Shown here: positions 1-8,802 of the stretch, in pieces | How the letters are laid out: each line of letters begins with the position of its first letter | Position numbering within the stretch: position 1 is the stretch's first letter | Origin: Stieleria marina | GTDB taxonomy: Bacteria; Planctomycetota; Planctomycetia; Pirellulales; Pirellulaceae | Direction: 5' to 3' | DNA: 64,000 nucleotides | Assembly (NCBI GenBank): GCA_007741555.1 | Contig: CP036526.1 | Coordinates: 7,801,719-7,865,718, forward strand | Position numbers and translations under genes: made by a program | Notes under the pieces: model-generated | The model's database searches: none | What the model saw: only the letters and a program-made list of their open reading frames with translations | Told to the model about the DNA's origin: nothing

Positions 1-1031
1 TTGCGCGCACCATGCTTTTCGCGCGAAGCTTCCGTAATCATAAAGGGTTCGTACTCGTCCCAAGTCACCTCGTACTTGCCGATCCAAAACGGATCGACGC
101 TGACTTTCGTCTGCGGACCTTCGATCGGCGAACGAAACTTTTCGTCTTCGGGACTGCCCATCAAGAATGTTCCGCCTTTGATGGCGACCATCTGGAAAGG
201 TGCTTTCGTTAGCGGCACGGCACTTTTATAGTCAGCCATGTCGGCTTCGGATTCGACCTTCGATGTCGCAAGGATTTTGGCGTGAATCTGTGCAACCAAT
301 TCGATGTCATCGACAGTCACTTGCGGCCCGACTTCTTTGGCCTTCTTTTCCAGCTTCAAATCAGCCGGCCAGATCGCACCTTGGTCAATCCACATTCGTA
401 GCGTCTTAGTCATGCTGCTGGGCAACGGCCCACCGGAATTTTTGGGCGGCATCAGTGAATCGTCGTTTTTGCCCGCCACGGTTGTCGTATAAAGCGAACT
501 ATCAGCGGCATCAAACGCTGTGATCGCACCGCTATCGAACGCCATTTCACGCGTCGTCAAATCCAGCCCGCCTTCGGGATCATCACCGCTGTGGCAGGAA
601 ACACATTGTTGTTCCAGAATCGGCTGAATGTTTTTAACGAAGTCGATGCGCGGCTGAATCTTAATGGGTTTGTCACTGTCCCACTTTGCGCCACTAGCGA
701 CCCATTTGCGAAGCAATTCGATTTGCGATGGGTCAAGCGGTTCGTCTGGCGGCATGATGTCCGCATCATCATGTGCCAACATTGTGCTGGTCAGTAACGT
801 GCTGTCGGTGGGATTGCCAGGCACGAGAGCGGGACCGCTCGCACCACCGGCCAAAGCACCAGCTAGCGTGTCCAACCGTAGTTCACCTTCGGCCTCCTTT
901 TCCCCGTGGCAATGAACACACGCCGATGCCAGCAGAGGTTGGACAGGCGCAAAGTCAACGACCGGCTCCTGTGAATTCACCCGTGAAACAAAACAGAGAA
1001 CGAGGATGCAGAAGGCAGAAAGCGATTTCAT
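1..1031 (-). CDS. Planctomycete cytochrome c / formylglycine-generating-enzyme-like fusion, C-terminus cut by window edge
   Basis: Reading from an ATG at 1029-1031 gives an open frame of 343 codons that runs off the left edge without a stop. The N-terminus is a signal peptide (about residues 1-20, ending V-N-S-Q). Two planctomycete-type cytochrome c domains follow, each with a haem motif: C-V-H-C-H near residue 38 and C-V-S-C-H near residue 143, each with a downstream M-P-P ligand-type motif. From about residue 285 an FGE-sulfatase (SUMF1-like) domain begins (F-Q-M-V-A-I-K-G-G-T-F-L-M-G-S, then W-I-G-K-Y-E-V-T). This fusion is common in planctomycetes. Whether it oxidises a sulfatase cysteine is unknown because the catalytic part lies outside the window. 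No good Shine-Dalgarno precedes the start. Family assignment is firm; function is inferred. Confidence 0.9.
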   Translation of the reverse strand, partial: MKSLSAFCILVLCFVSRVNSQEPVVDFAPVQPLLASACVHCHGEKEAEGELRLDTLAGALAGGASGPALVPGNPTDSTLLTSTMLAHDDADIMPPDEPLDPSQIELLRKWVASGAKWDSDKPIKIQPRIDFVKNIQPILEQQCVSCHSGDDPEGGLDLTTREMAFDSGAITAFDAADSSLYTTTVAGKNDDSLMPPKNSGGPLPSSMTKTLRMWIDQGAIWPADLKLEKKAKEVGPQVTVDDIELVAQIHAKILATSKVESEADMADYKSAVPLTKAPFQMVAIKGGTFLMGSPEDEKFRSPIEGPQTKVSVDPFWIGKYEVTWDEYEPFMITEASREKHGAR

Positions 1032-1183
1032 AGCGAATTGGCAGAGTGAATTAATTGAAGTTTGCAGTTTTGGGTGGGAAGCATTTATTCAAGAAGCATC
1101 GGACAACTGAATCCGAACGGCGGGGCGATCCCCATTGTAAACAAAGCGATGGGCAGAGCGGTGCTTTCCAAAAAAGCCCCTGT

Positions 1184-4123
1184 TCAATCCTTCAATGCCG
1201 CGTGCAGAATCTCGGCAGGGTGCATTGCTCGCTTGCTAGTCCCGTCGTGGATTTGATGTCGGCAGGAAGTCCCCGGTGCGGCAATCAGAGTTTCGGCATC
1301 AGCGTCCCGCAACGCTGGAAACAAAACTAGTTCGCCAATCTGCATGGACAAATCGTAGTGTTCTTTTTCGTAGCCAAACGAACCCGCCATTCCACAACAT
1401 CCGCTCGGAATGACCGACACCGAGTAGTTTGCCGGCAAGCTAAGTGTATCAATGATGGACTGACTATCGGTCAGTGCTTTTTGAAAACAGTGTCCATGCA
1501 GCAGCACACTGCGAGACTGGTCGGTAAACGAGTCGCTGTTAATCCGGCCGTCAGCGAATTCGCGAGCCAAAAATTCTTCCAACGTGAAACAGTGTTCGGC
1601 GATTTGGATTGCCGAAGCTTTCAGTTCGTCGGTCGCCAGATCGATTGATTCATCCCGAAAGGTCAAGATCGCGGAAGGCTCGATTCCGACCAGCGGCACT
1701 GATTCGTTGACAAGATCCGACAGCTGCGTGGTATTTCCATTGACGATCTCCTTGGCTTTTCGCAGAAAGCCCTTGGACAACCAGGTTCGGCCGCTTTCTG
1801 AGATTGGCGACAGTTCGACCTTGTACCCCAAGGACTCCAATAGTTCGACGGTTTTGATCCCGATGTCGGCGTCAGTGAAATTGGTGAACTCGTCGCACAA
1901 CAAAACCAGTTGGCCAGTCTTTCCAACATTCACGCTGGGTTGATGTCGATCGAACCAACGACGCAGAGTGGTGCGGGCAACTTTGGGTATCGTGCGTTCT
2001 GGGTGAAAACCAATCATGCGGTTCATCACTCGGCGCAGTGCTTTTGTACCAACGATCGCATTCCACGCCCACGGAACCACCGAAAGTAGACGTTGGGACT
2101 TGGCAAAGTTGGCGATCATCTTCGCTCGCAACGGGCTTCCATTGGCGTCGTAGTAGTGCTGCTGAAATTCCGCCTTCAACTTTGCCATGTCGACCGTCGA
2201 CGGACATTCTTTTTTGCATCCTTTGCAAGACAGGCAAAGGTCCAGAACATCTTTCAACTCTTCGTTGTCAAACGGATTGTCGCTGGCCGCATGAGTCATC
2301 GCGTGACGCAACATATTGGCCCTGGCGCGAGTGGTGTCCTTTTCGTTTCGGGTCGCCATGTAACTGGGGCACATCACGCCACCGCTGAGTTGTGTTTTGC
2401 GACAGTCGCCCGACCCGTTGCACATTTCCGCCGCGCCCAGCACATCAATCGTCGACGACCAATCAAACACCGTCTTGATCGGCTTGACTTGATGTCCGGG
2501 GGTGTAACGCAACTGCCCATTCATGGGCGGCGTATCGACAATTTTTCCGGGGTTAAACACACCGGCCGGATCCCAGCTTTGCTTGATTCGTTTGACCAGA
2601 TCGTAATTCTTTTCGCCAATCATTTGACACAAAAATTCACCACGCAGTCGACCATCGCCGTGTTCGCCAGAGAGTGAACCGCGGTACTCTTTTACAAGCG
2701 TCGCGATCGTCTGTGCAACCTCGCGAAACAGCTGTGTGCCTTCGGTTGTTTTCAAGTTCAGAATCGGACGGAGGTGGATTTCGCCGCTACCAGCATGAGC
2801 GTAATGGACGCACTGGAGCTGAAAGCGTTCGTTTAGTATCTCGTTAAACTCGGCGATGTACTGCGGCAAATCATCGACATCAACCGCAGTGTCCTCGATC
2901 ACCGGCGCGGGCTTGGCATCACCGGGCAAATTACCCAGCAAGCCGAGGCCAGCCTTTCGGAGGTTCCAAATTTTGACCGTGTCACTTCCGAACAAAACCG
3001 GAAACGCCGTGCCCAATCCGGCGGATCGCAGATCACTTTCGATCTGGTTGGTCATCGACAAAATTTCGTCGCGATCTTGACCGCGAATATCGATGACCAG
3101 AATTGCCCCTGGGTCGCCCTGAATAAAAAACCGGTTTTCGCGATGCTCGATACTCCGCCGCGTGCATTCCAAAATGTAGCGGTCGATCAGCTCACACGCG
3201 TAACAATCGTGCTGCACCGCAATCTGAGTTGCCCGCAATGCCTCGTCGACGTCATTGAAGTGGACGCACAGCAAACCGTTCTCCGGTGGCGGCAGTGGCA
3301 GACAACGCAATTTCATCTCGGTGACAAAACACAAAGTCCCTTCACTTCCGGCGATCAACTTTCCAAAGTGAAACGGTTTGTCGCTGGATGAATCAATGCA
3401 ATTCGCGTCCATCAACAAATCGATGGCATAGCCTGTGTTGCGTCGCGGGATACTTGGCTTGGGAAATTCCTTGGTGATCTCATCTCGCGTTGCTTGATCA
3501 GCAAGCAAATCACGAATGTCGCGATAAAGCTGTGTCTCGACCGAATCGGGTCCGTCACATTTGGCCGCGAACTCTTCAGCATTCAGTGGACCAAAGACAG
3601 CCTGACTGCCGTCGGACAGCAGCGCCGTGACCTCCAAAACATGATCGCGTGTGCTGCCGTATTTAATCGAATTGGAGCCGCACGAATTATTGCCCAGCAT
3701 GCCACCCATCATCGCGCGGTTCTGAGTCGACGTTTCGGGACCAAACAACAAGCCATGCGGCTGCAACGCCAAATTCAATTCATTGCGAATCACCCCCGGC
3801 TCAACGCGCACCCAGGATTCGTCTGCGTTGATCTCCAGGATCGCGGTGAACTGCCGCGACACGTCGACTACGATTCCCGATCCGACCACCTGGCCAGCCA
3901 ACGACGTCCCGGCCGTCCGGGGAATCAGCCCAACGTGCTGCTCGTTTGCAAAGCGGATCAGCTTGCGCAGATCGCTTTCGTTTTTCGGAATTGCAACGGC
4001 AAGAGGAAGCTCTTGATAGGCCGATGCGTCTGTCGAATAGATCTGCCGCATCAATTCGCCGCTATGAAGCTCGCCGTCCAAGTCACTGGACAGACGAATC
4101 AGCGCATCAGGGGTGACGTTCAA
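1184..4123 (-). CDS. FAD/Fe-S D-2-hydroxyacid dehydrogenase (YdiJ/Dld-II type)
   Basis: This 979-residue protein fuses a flavin dehydrogenase to an iron-sulfur electron-transfer unit. The FAD-binding PCMH fold lies at about residues 40-200 (motifs P-R-T-A-G-T-S-L-A-G and M-G-G-M-L-G-N-N-S-C-G). The FAD-oxidase C-terminal domain follows to about 530, with H-A-G-S-G-E-I-H and S-G-E-H-G-D-G-R. Then come cysteine clusters (C-L-S-C-K-G-C-K-K-E-C-P) and a CCG domain (G-C-C-G-M-A-G-S-F-G). Length and order match E. coli YdiJ, a D-2-hydroxyglutarate dehydrogenase, and related D-lactate/glycolate dehydrogenases. Substrate cannot be read from sequence. The start is TTG, and its T-T-G-A overlaps the stop of the upstream isochorismatase-family gene, so translation is probably coupled. 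Confidence 0.93.
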   Translation of the reverse strand: MNVTPDALIRLSSDLDGELHSGELMRQIYSTDASAYQELPLAVAIPKNESDLRKLIRFANEQHVGLIPRTAGTSLAGQVVGSGIVVDVSRQFTAILEINADESWVRVEPGVIRNELNLALQPHGLLFGPETSTQNRAMMGGMLGNNSCGSNSIKYGSTRDHVLEVTALLSDGSQAVFGPLNAEEFAAKCDGPDSVETQLYRDIRDLLADQATRDEITKEFPKPSIPRRNTGYAIDLLMDANCIDSSSDKPFHFGKLIAGSEGTLCFVTEMKLRCLPLPPPENGLLCVHFNDVDEALRATQIAVQHDCYACELIDRYILECTRRSIEHRENRFFIQGDPGAILVIDIRGQDRDEILSMTNQIESDLRSAGLGTAFPVLFGSDTVKIWNLRKAGLGLLGNLPGDAKPAPVIEDTAVDVDDLPQYIAEFNEILNERFQLQCVHYAHAGSGEIHLRPILNLKTTEGTQLFREVAQTIATLVKEYRGSLSGEHGDGRLRGEFLCQMIGEKNYDLVKRIKQSWDPAGVFNPGKIVDTPPMNGQLRYTPGHQVKPIKTVFDWSSTIDVLGAAEMCNGSGDCRKTQLSGGVMCPSYMATRNEKDTTRARANMLRHAMTHAASDNPFDNEELKDVLDLCLSCKGCKKECPSTVDMAKLKAEFQQHYYDANGSPLRAKMIANFAKSQRLLSVVPWAWNAIVGTKALRRVMNRMIGFHPERTIPKVARTTLRRWFDRHQPSVNVGKTGQLVLLCDEFTNFTDADIGIKTVELLESLGYKVELSPISESGRTWLSKGFLRKAKEIVNGNTTQLSDLVNESVPLVGIEPSAILTFRDESIDLATDELKASAIQIAEHCFTLEEFLAREFADGRINSDSFTDQSRSVLLHGHCFQKALTDSQSIIDTLSLPANYSVSVIPSGCCGMAGSFGYEKEHYDLSMQIGELVLFPALRDADAETLIAAPGTSCRHQIHDGTSKRAMHPAEILHAALKD

Positions 4124-4992
4124 TGGTCGTTCTTAAATTGAAAGGCGGGTTTGCCAGTGAAGTCGGTGCTAGTGATCGTGGGACACCAATGGCGTTCGAT
4201 GTGCTGAGCGATCAAACGATTGCCATCGAAGTGACTGACATAAGGACTCATTCGTGAATTGTACATCGTGTCCGTCATGTCACGCATCAGGACCACATTT
4301 TGCCCCTGATAGATCATCTGTCGAATCGAAAACGGCCGCCCCAAAACACACATGTTGGTGTGGACGCCCAAAACGACAACGTTCTTGATTCCCTTTTGTT
4401 TCATCAGATAAAACGCTTCGGCGCTATCCGTGATCGCGTCTTGATCGTCGATGTCCAGCGTCGCGATTTGCCTTGACCAAGCGTTGTAGGTTTTGCACGG
4501 TGGATCACAGTCACAGCCGCCATCGGAATCATCGATCGGTAGCTGCGGTTCTTTGTCGGCGTCAATGTGACACCATCCCTGCAACGGGATTTGCGTCTGA
4601 ATTTTCGGCGCCGACTGTGCCAGTTTGCGCATTGGCGTTTCTTTGTAAAAATCCAAACAGCTGCTGGGGCAATGAATGATCAGGCAACCTTTCTTGCGTG
4701 CCGCGTGCAGTACTTCGTTCATGCGAGGAGCCATTTCGCCCACTCGCCGCGTGGCCCCTTTGCACCAGTGCCGGTCCCACATGTCGCATACAACAATGGC
4801 AGTTTCGTCTGCGTCCCAAGCAAGCGTTTCGTTGACGGTTTTCCATTTCGATCGATCGCCGTCGTCGCTGATTCGCTGCGAGCGGGATGCCAACGAAAGA
4901 TTCTCGGCCTGGGCGTCGCGAGCAACCATGCACACGGTTAACAACAGGCACAGGCTTAAGAGACGGACAGTGACGCGAACAAGAGATTTCAT
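4120..4992 (-). CDS. Secreted isochorismatase-family cysteine hydrolase
   Basis: A 290-residue protein with a clear Sec signal peptide (about residues 1-29, ending A-Q-A). The isochorismatase fold is marked by the catalytic Asp in I-V-V-C-D-M-W-D and by the nucleophile region V-V-V-L-G-V-H-T-N-M-C-V (Cys in T-N-M-C). The family includes nicotinamidases, N-carbamoyl amidases and isochorismatases; the substrate is not identifiable. Export is unusual for the family but seen in planctomycetes. The stop overlaps the TTG start of the downstream FAD dehydrogenase by 4 bases, so the two form a transcription unit. A strong terminator of the upstream Gfo/Idh gene lies just before it, so its promoter should sit between about 4993 and 5030. 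An A-A-A-G-A-G-A-G stretch serves as ribosome site. Confidence 0.9.
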   Translation of the reverse strand: MKSLVRVTVRLLSLCLLLTVCMVARDAQAENLSLASRSQRISDDGDRSKWKTVNETLAWDADETAIVVCDMWDRHWCKGATRRVGEMAPRMNEVLHAARKKGCLIIHCPSSCLDFYKETPMRKLAQSAPKIQTQIPLQGWCHIDADKEPQLPIDDSDGGCDCDPPCKTYNAWSRQIATLDIDDQDAITDSAEAFYLMKQKGIKNVVVLGVHTNMCVLGRPFSIRQMIYQGQNVVLMRDMTDTMYNSRMSPYVSHFDGNRLIAQHIERHWCPTITSTDFTGKPAFQFKNDH

Positions 4993-5020
4993 GGGCTCTC
5001 TTTCAAAAATGGTAAGGCGT

Positions 5021-5057
5021 AATCGAAAAACGCTCCGGCGATAGGGCCAGAGCGTTT
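5021..5057 (-). terminator. Strong intrinsic terminator after the Gfo/Idh oxidoreductase gene
   Basis: Read on the minus strand, bases 5057-5046 and 5039-5028 form a 12-bp stem with one G-U wobble around a 6-base loop, followed by a run of T (5030-5026) and T-rich sequence. On the plus strand the wobble becomes a C-A mismatch, so the structure favours minus-strand transcription. It lies about 28 bases after the oxidoreductase stop and separates that gene from the isochorismatase/dehydrogenase unit. Confidence 0.8.
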
Positions 5058-5084
5058 CGTCGTAGTATCAAAACAGATCGGCAA

Positions 5085-6440
5085 CTAAGCCTTTTTTCGT
5101 TTTTTCTTTTGCTTCTGTTCTTCCAGCCATGCGTCGCTGTAAGGCACGTATTGTCCTGGCACAGGAACAGGATACTTTCCGTCTTCACCTGGCATGGCTG
5201 GCGGGTCTGAATCCAACGTGTAGGAATCGATTCCCGGGCATAGATTTTTGCCGCCAGCGAGTAGATCGTCCCACTTCACGATCTTGCCACTGTAGCAAGC
5301 TTCGCGACCAAGGATCGCTGTGAATGTCGAGTGAGCACCGTACTCGCCTTCGTTGTAGATCTCGCCACGCATCAGAGCTTCGATCAAATCGTGCTGTTCT
5401 TGCTGGTGACCGTTGGGGTTCAGTTTCTTGTCGAACGACCAAGCGTTGGGGCCTTCGATTTTGCCGCCGGACAAGTCAGCCGTGCCTTTGGTACCGTGCG
5501 CGTATTCCGCGACGTGAGTCCAAGAGCCTTTCAGATGACGTCCCTGGCTGAACATCTTGGTTCCGTCGGAGAACGTGTACTCACAGAACGTGTGGTCAAA
5601 GATCTGCGACTTCGTAGCGTCGCCATCCATCCGCTGTCCACGACCACCCATGCCGTTACATTCGACGGGATACTCGCCTTTGACCCAGCAACCGACGTCC
5701 AAGTTGTGAATGTGTTGTTCACAGATCTGGTCGCCCGAAAGCCAGTTGAAGTGGTACCAGTTATTGGTCTGGAAACCCATTTCCGAGTGATCTTCTTGAC
5801 GGTTGCGGTACCAAATTCCGCCACCATTCCAATAGACACGCAGTGCCAAGACGTCGCCGATCGCGCCTTCGTGAATCCGATCAATCGCTTGCATGTACAT
5901 CGGTTCGTGGCGACGCTGCAGGCCAATGCCGACCATCAACTTTTTCTTCTTGGACTCTTCGACAGCGTCCAAAAATCGTCGTACGCCGGGAGCGTCCGAA
6001 GCAACGGGTTTTTCGCAGAATACGTGCTTGCCTTGCTGGACGGCATATTCAAACTGTTGCGGTTTGAACCCAGGAGGCGTCGCGATGATGACCAAATCGC
6101 AGTCGCTGTCGATTGCTTTTTTGTAGCCATCAAAACCTGCGAACTGACGCTCGGGTGGGCAATCGATCTTGGCGGCATTCTTGCGCGACAGGCTGGCGTG
6201 CGCACTTGAAATTTTGTTCTGAAAAGCGTCCGCCATCGCTACCAGTTTGACGTTGCCTTTGGTGTTAAAAATGTTCTGAGAAGCTCCGGAGCCACGGCCA
6301 CCACAACCGATCAAAGCGATTTTGATTTCGTCGCTGCCCTGAGCGTGAGCAGTGCGTGCAATGGTGCTTGTCAGAGCGGCGCCGGCAGCCACTGCGGTTG
6401 ATTTTTTCATGAATGAACGACGTGTTGTGTCTTTATCCAT
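5085..6440 (-). CDS. Tat-exported Gfo/Idh/MocA family oxidoreductase
   Basis: A 451-residue NAD(P)-dependent oxidoreductase of the glucose-fructose oxidoreductase family. The N-terminus carries a twin-arginine signal (T-R-R-S-F-M-K-K, then an Ala-rich stretch ending A-H-A). The Rossmann motif is I-A-L-I-G-C-G-G-R-G (about residues 41-50), and E-K-P-V-A-S-D is the conserved catalytic-lysine motif. The C-terminal domain follows, and the tail is Lys-rich. Such exported members are greatly expanded in planctomycetes and probably act on sugars or inositols in the periplasm; the substrate is unknown. A G-G-A-G-G lies some 30 bases upstream and a purine-rich stretch nearer the ATG. It is monocistronic or last in its unit, because a strong terminator follows. 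Confidence 0.93.
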   Translation of the reverse strand: MDKDTTRRSFMKKSTAVAAGAALTSTIARTAHAQGSDEIKIALIGCGGRGSGASQNIFNTKGNVKLVAMADAFQNKISSAHASLSRKNAAKIDCPPERQFAGFDGYKKAIDSDCDLVIIATPPGFKPQQFEYAVQQGKHVFCEKPVASDAPGVRRFLDAVEESKKKKLMVGIGLQRRHEPMYMQAIDRIHEGAIGDVLALRVYWNGGGIWYRNRQEDHSEMGFQTNNWYHFNWLSGDQICEQHIHNLDVGCWVKGEYPVECNGMGGRGQRMDGDATKSQIFDHTFCEYTFSDGTKMFSQGRHLKGSWTHVAEYAHGTKGTADLSGGKIEGPNAWSFDKKLNPNGHQQEQHDLIEALMRGEIYNEGEYGAHSTFTAILGREACYSGKIVKWDDLLAGGKNLCPGIDSYTLDSDPPAMPGEDGKYPVPVPGQYVPYSDAWLEEQKQKKKRKKA

Positions 6441-6601
6441 CAGTAGTCCTCAATAAGGGAGACTTGGAGGAAATTGGTAGGTTGTTTGCGGAACAAGATT
6501 GTAGCCGGAATTGATCGTGAATTGGAACAATCGACAACCGATTTGAGCTCGCAGCCGATAATTTCCGCAATCAATCGCTGCAATCCGACGTGCTGCATTG
6601 G

Positions 6602-8584
6602 CTACGAAGCGTTCGGTGGAAGTTCGCTGATCCCCACCAGGGTAGCCGTATCCAACGGCCGATCGATCCCTTTGACAGTCATCGGCTCGTTCTGGCTCCA
6701 TTCGAACCGATCCCCAACGGCATCGACGACTTGTTGCGACACCACGACTTTGCCGCCATCCGCCCGATCGCACAAACGCGAAGCGGTGTTCACGGTGCTG
6801 CCGATCGCCGTGTATTCCATCCGCTCAGGTGTACCGACCGTCCCCACAATTGCATCGCCGGTGTGAATCCCGATGCCAATTTGCAGTTCACTGTTTCCGT
6901 AGTCCTCAATGGTCGCACCTAGTTTCTTTTGAATTGCCCAGGCAGTTTTGACGGCGCGCTCTGCATGGTCGGATTGATCCGTGGGCGCGTTGAAGAGGAC
7001 CAAGATCGCGTCGCCAATGAACTTATCGACCGTGCCGTCTTGTTCGAACGTACAATCGACCATGACTTGCAAGAATTCGTTCAGCCTGTCCAAGACCGTT
7101 TCAGGCTGGTTACTCTCCGTAAAGCGAGTGAAGCCGCGGATATCAGCGAACATCACCGTCACGTCGCGTCGCTTGCCACCGACAGCAATGCTCTGCAATG
7201 CCCGTTTAGAAATCAAATCCGTTACGACGGCGCGAGGCACGTATCGACCAAACAGATCGGTCATTCGATTTCGCCATCGAACTTCGTAGCCGTAACGAAC
7301 CACTCCAGTCAAAACTCCGGTCACGGCAATCACCGAAGGCGCGACCGCCATGTCGGTAAACCAATTGCCCCGATACGCGATCATCGCCACCCCCATGTAG
7401 CCCAGCAAAACGGCCAAGCCGCTTAGCACGGCAAACTTCACGCTCCCGCGCCCGACCAACAAACTCACCAACAGCGCCAGCACCAAGACGGTTGACCAGT
7501 AGACCCAAAGCGGAAACGGTTGCATGATGCGATCGTTGATCAAGGTTTGCACCGCTAAGGCCACCAAGGCAGTGATGTCGACCTGCGAGCGCTGGCTGGG
7601 CAATTCGAATTGACGTTCCGGGCGAACGAAGTCCGTGTCGACTCCGATCAGAACCAATCGGTCTTTTACCAGCGCTTCATCGAAGTCACCCTTCGCTACT
7701 GCTCCGTAGTCCAGAATGGGAAATGAATCCGCTCGCTGGGTATGATCAATCCAAAATCCAGCTGGCGATGCTTGAACCACTTCACCTTCGAACGGAACCC
7801 AGGGGATACTTAGGGAACCGACTTGGTACGGCAACAACTTGAACTCCATCTCCGACTCCGGCAGCAGGTTTTCCATCACCGGATGGTAATACAGCCACAC
7901 ATCAACGATTCCACTATCGCTGAGCGCTTTTGCGATTTCGTCTTCGGTGGCGATGGGCAGACCCTGTTGACGCCGAGCCAGCCATATCACCATCGATTCA
8001 CGAAGCGCGAACAGATCGTGGTCCGCGAACGGTGACAGTCGACTTTGGTTTGTGACATCGATCGGATTGCGAAACCCAATGCTTTCGTGCCGTATGTAAT
8101 CGTCGAATTTGCGGACGGACTCGTAGTCGATGGTGCTACTAAGAAGCACGTCTCGAACCAGCTTGCCTCGAGAGCCTTCGATTGCCGCCATCATTTCCAG
8201 TGCTGGTTTGCATTCGGCTTCGAATTGTTCCGGCAAGAGCGACGTGATGAGTCGCGGGTCGGCAACCGCTTTTGCGCCCGCAGCGAGGAGATTCTCGTAG
8301 ACTTGTTTGTCCGTTTCGATGTTGGCGGCGGTCCCCAGTCTTTCGGCGCTTGCTCGTCCGTATTGCACAATGACGACGTCGCCAGGATCCGACCGCATTC
8401 CAAGCCGCGGCCCGGTATCCGAATTCATCAAATAGTCCGAAGCAGATCGCGTGACGCCGCGAGTCCACCGACCACCGAAATAGATCAATGAAGCGCCGAT
8501 GCTTCCCGTCAGCAGCCCAATTGCAATCAATAACCAAGGAGCTGGCAGTCGTCGCGTTGAACCGGATGAAAACAGATTGAGCAT
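6602..8584 (-). CDS. CHASE2-domain class III adenylate cyclase
   Basis: This is a membrane-bound cyclase making cAMP from ATP. From the ATG at 8584 it has 660 residues: a first membrane segment (about 12-37), a CHASE2 extracytoplasmic sensor domain (about 40-345), a cluster of membrane segments (about 350-430), and a catalytic domain (about 460-640). Catalytic motifs are M-F-A-D-I-R-G-F-T and K-F-I-G-D-A, giving the two metal Asp residues and the purine-selecting Lys. The partner position in Y-T-A-I-G-S-T-V-N is Thr, as in class IIIb cyclases. An upstream GTG at 8659 would add 25 residues without membrane or signal character, so I prefer the ATG. What CHASE2 senses here is unknown. The gene is divergent from the ketosynthase pair. 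Confidence 0.9.
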   Translation of the reverse strand: MLNLFSSGSTRRLPAPWLLIAIGLLTGSIGASLIYFGGRWTRGVTRSASDYLMNSDTGPRLGMRSDPGDVVIVQYGRASAERLGTAANIETDKQVYENLLAAGAKAVADPRLITSLLPEQFEAECKPALEMMAAIEGSRGKLVRDVLLSSTIDYESVRKFDDYIRHESIGFRNPIDVTNQSRLSPFADHDLFALRESMVIWLARRQQGLPIATEDEIAKALSDSGIVDVWLYYHPVMENLLPESEMEFKLLPYQVGSLSIPWVPFEGEVVQASPAGFWIDHTQRADSFPILDYGAVAKGDFDEALVKDRLVLIGVDTDFVRPERQFELPSQRSQVDITALVALAVQTLINDRIMQPFPLWVYWSTVLVLALLVSLLVGRGSVKFAVLSGLAVLLGYMGVAMIAYRGNWFTDMAVAPSVIAVTGVLTGVVRYGYEVRWRNRMTDLFGRYVPRAVVTDLISKRALQSIAVGGKRRDVTVMFADIRGFTRFTESNQPETVLDRLNEFLQVMVDCTFEQDGTVDKFIGDAILVLFNAPTDQSDHAERAVKTAWAIQKKLGATIEDYGNSELQIGIGIHTGDAIVGTVGTPERMEYTAIGSTVNTASRLCDRADGGKVVVSQQVVDAVGDRFEWSQNEPMTVKGIDRPLDTATLVGISELPPNAS

Positions 8585-8802
8585 GAGTACAGGGTCGCAA
8601 AGTGTCAGGCGAATCGCAAAAGCTGGCGTAAAGGGACCTTTATCAGACCCCGCGTGCACCCCCCATGCATTAGATGCACAAATGTACTTCCGTCGATAAA
8701 GCGAGCTTTGACACCATTGTGCTTGATCTGGACTCGCGGGCGATACCCTGCCTAAACTCCGCTTCAGTCCCTCATTCTTTAGTCGTCAAGCAAGGAAGCT
8801 CG

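Noticed and set aside
1124-1135. G/C hairpin between the dehydrogenase and the cytochrome/FGE gene
   Set aside because: Only a 4-bp stem without a T tract; likely chance.
5331-6209. Long open frame antisense to the Gfo/Idh oxidoreductase (292 codons)
   Set aside because: Opposite a well-supported gene; no signal, domain or ribosome site.
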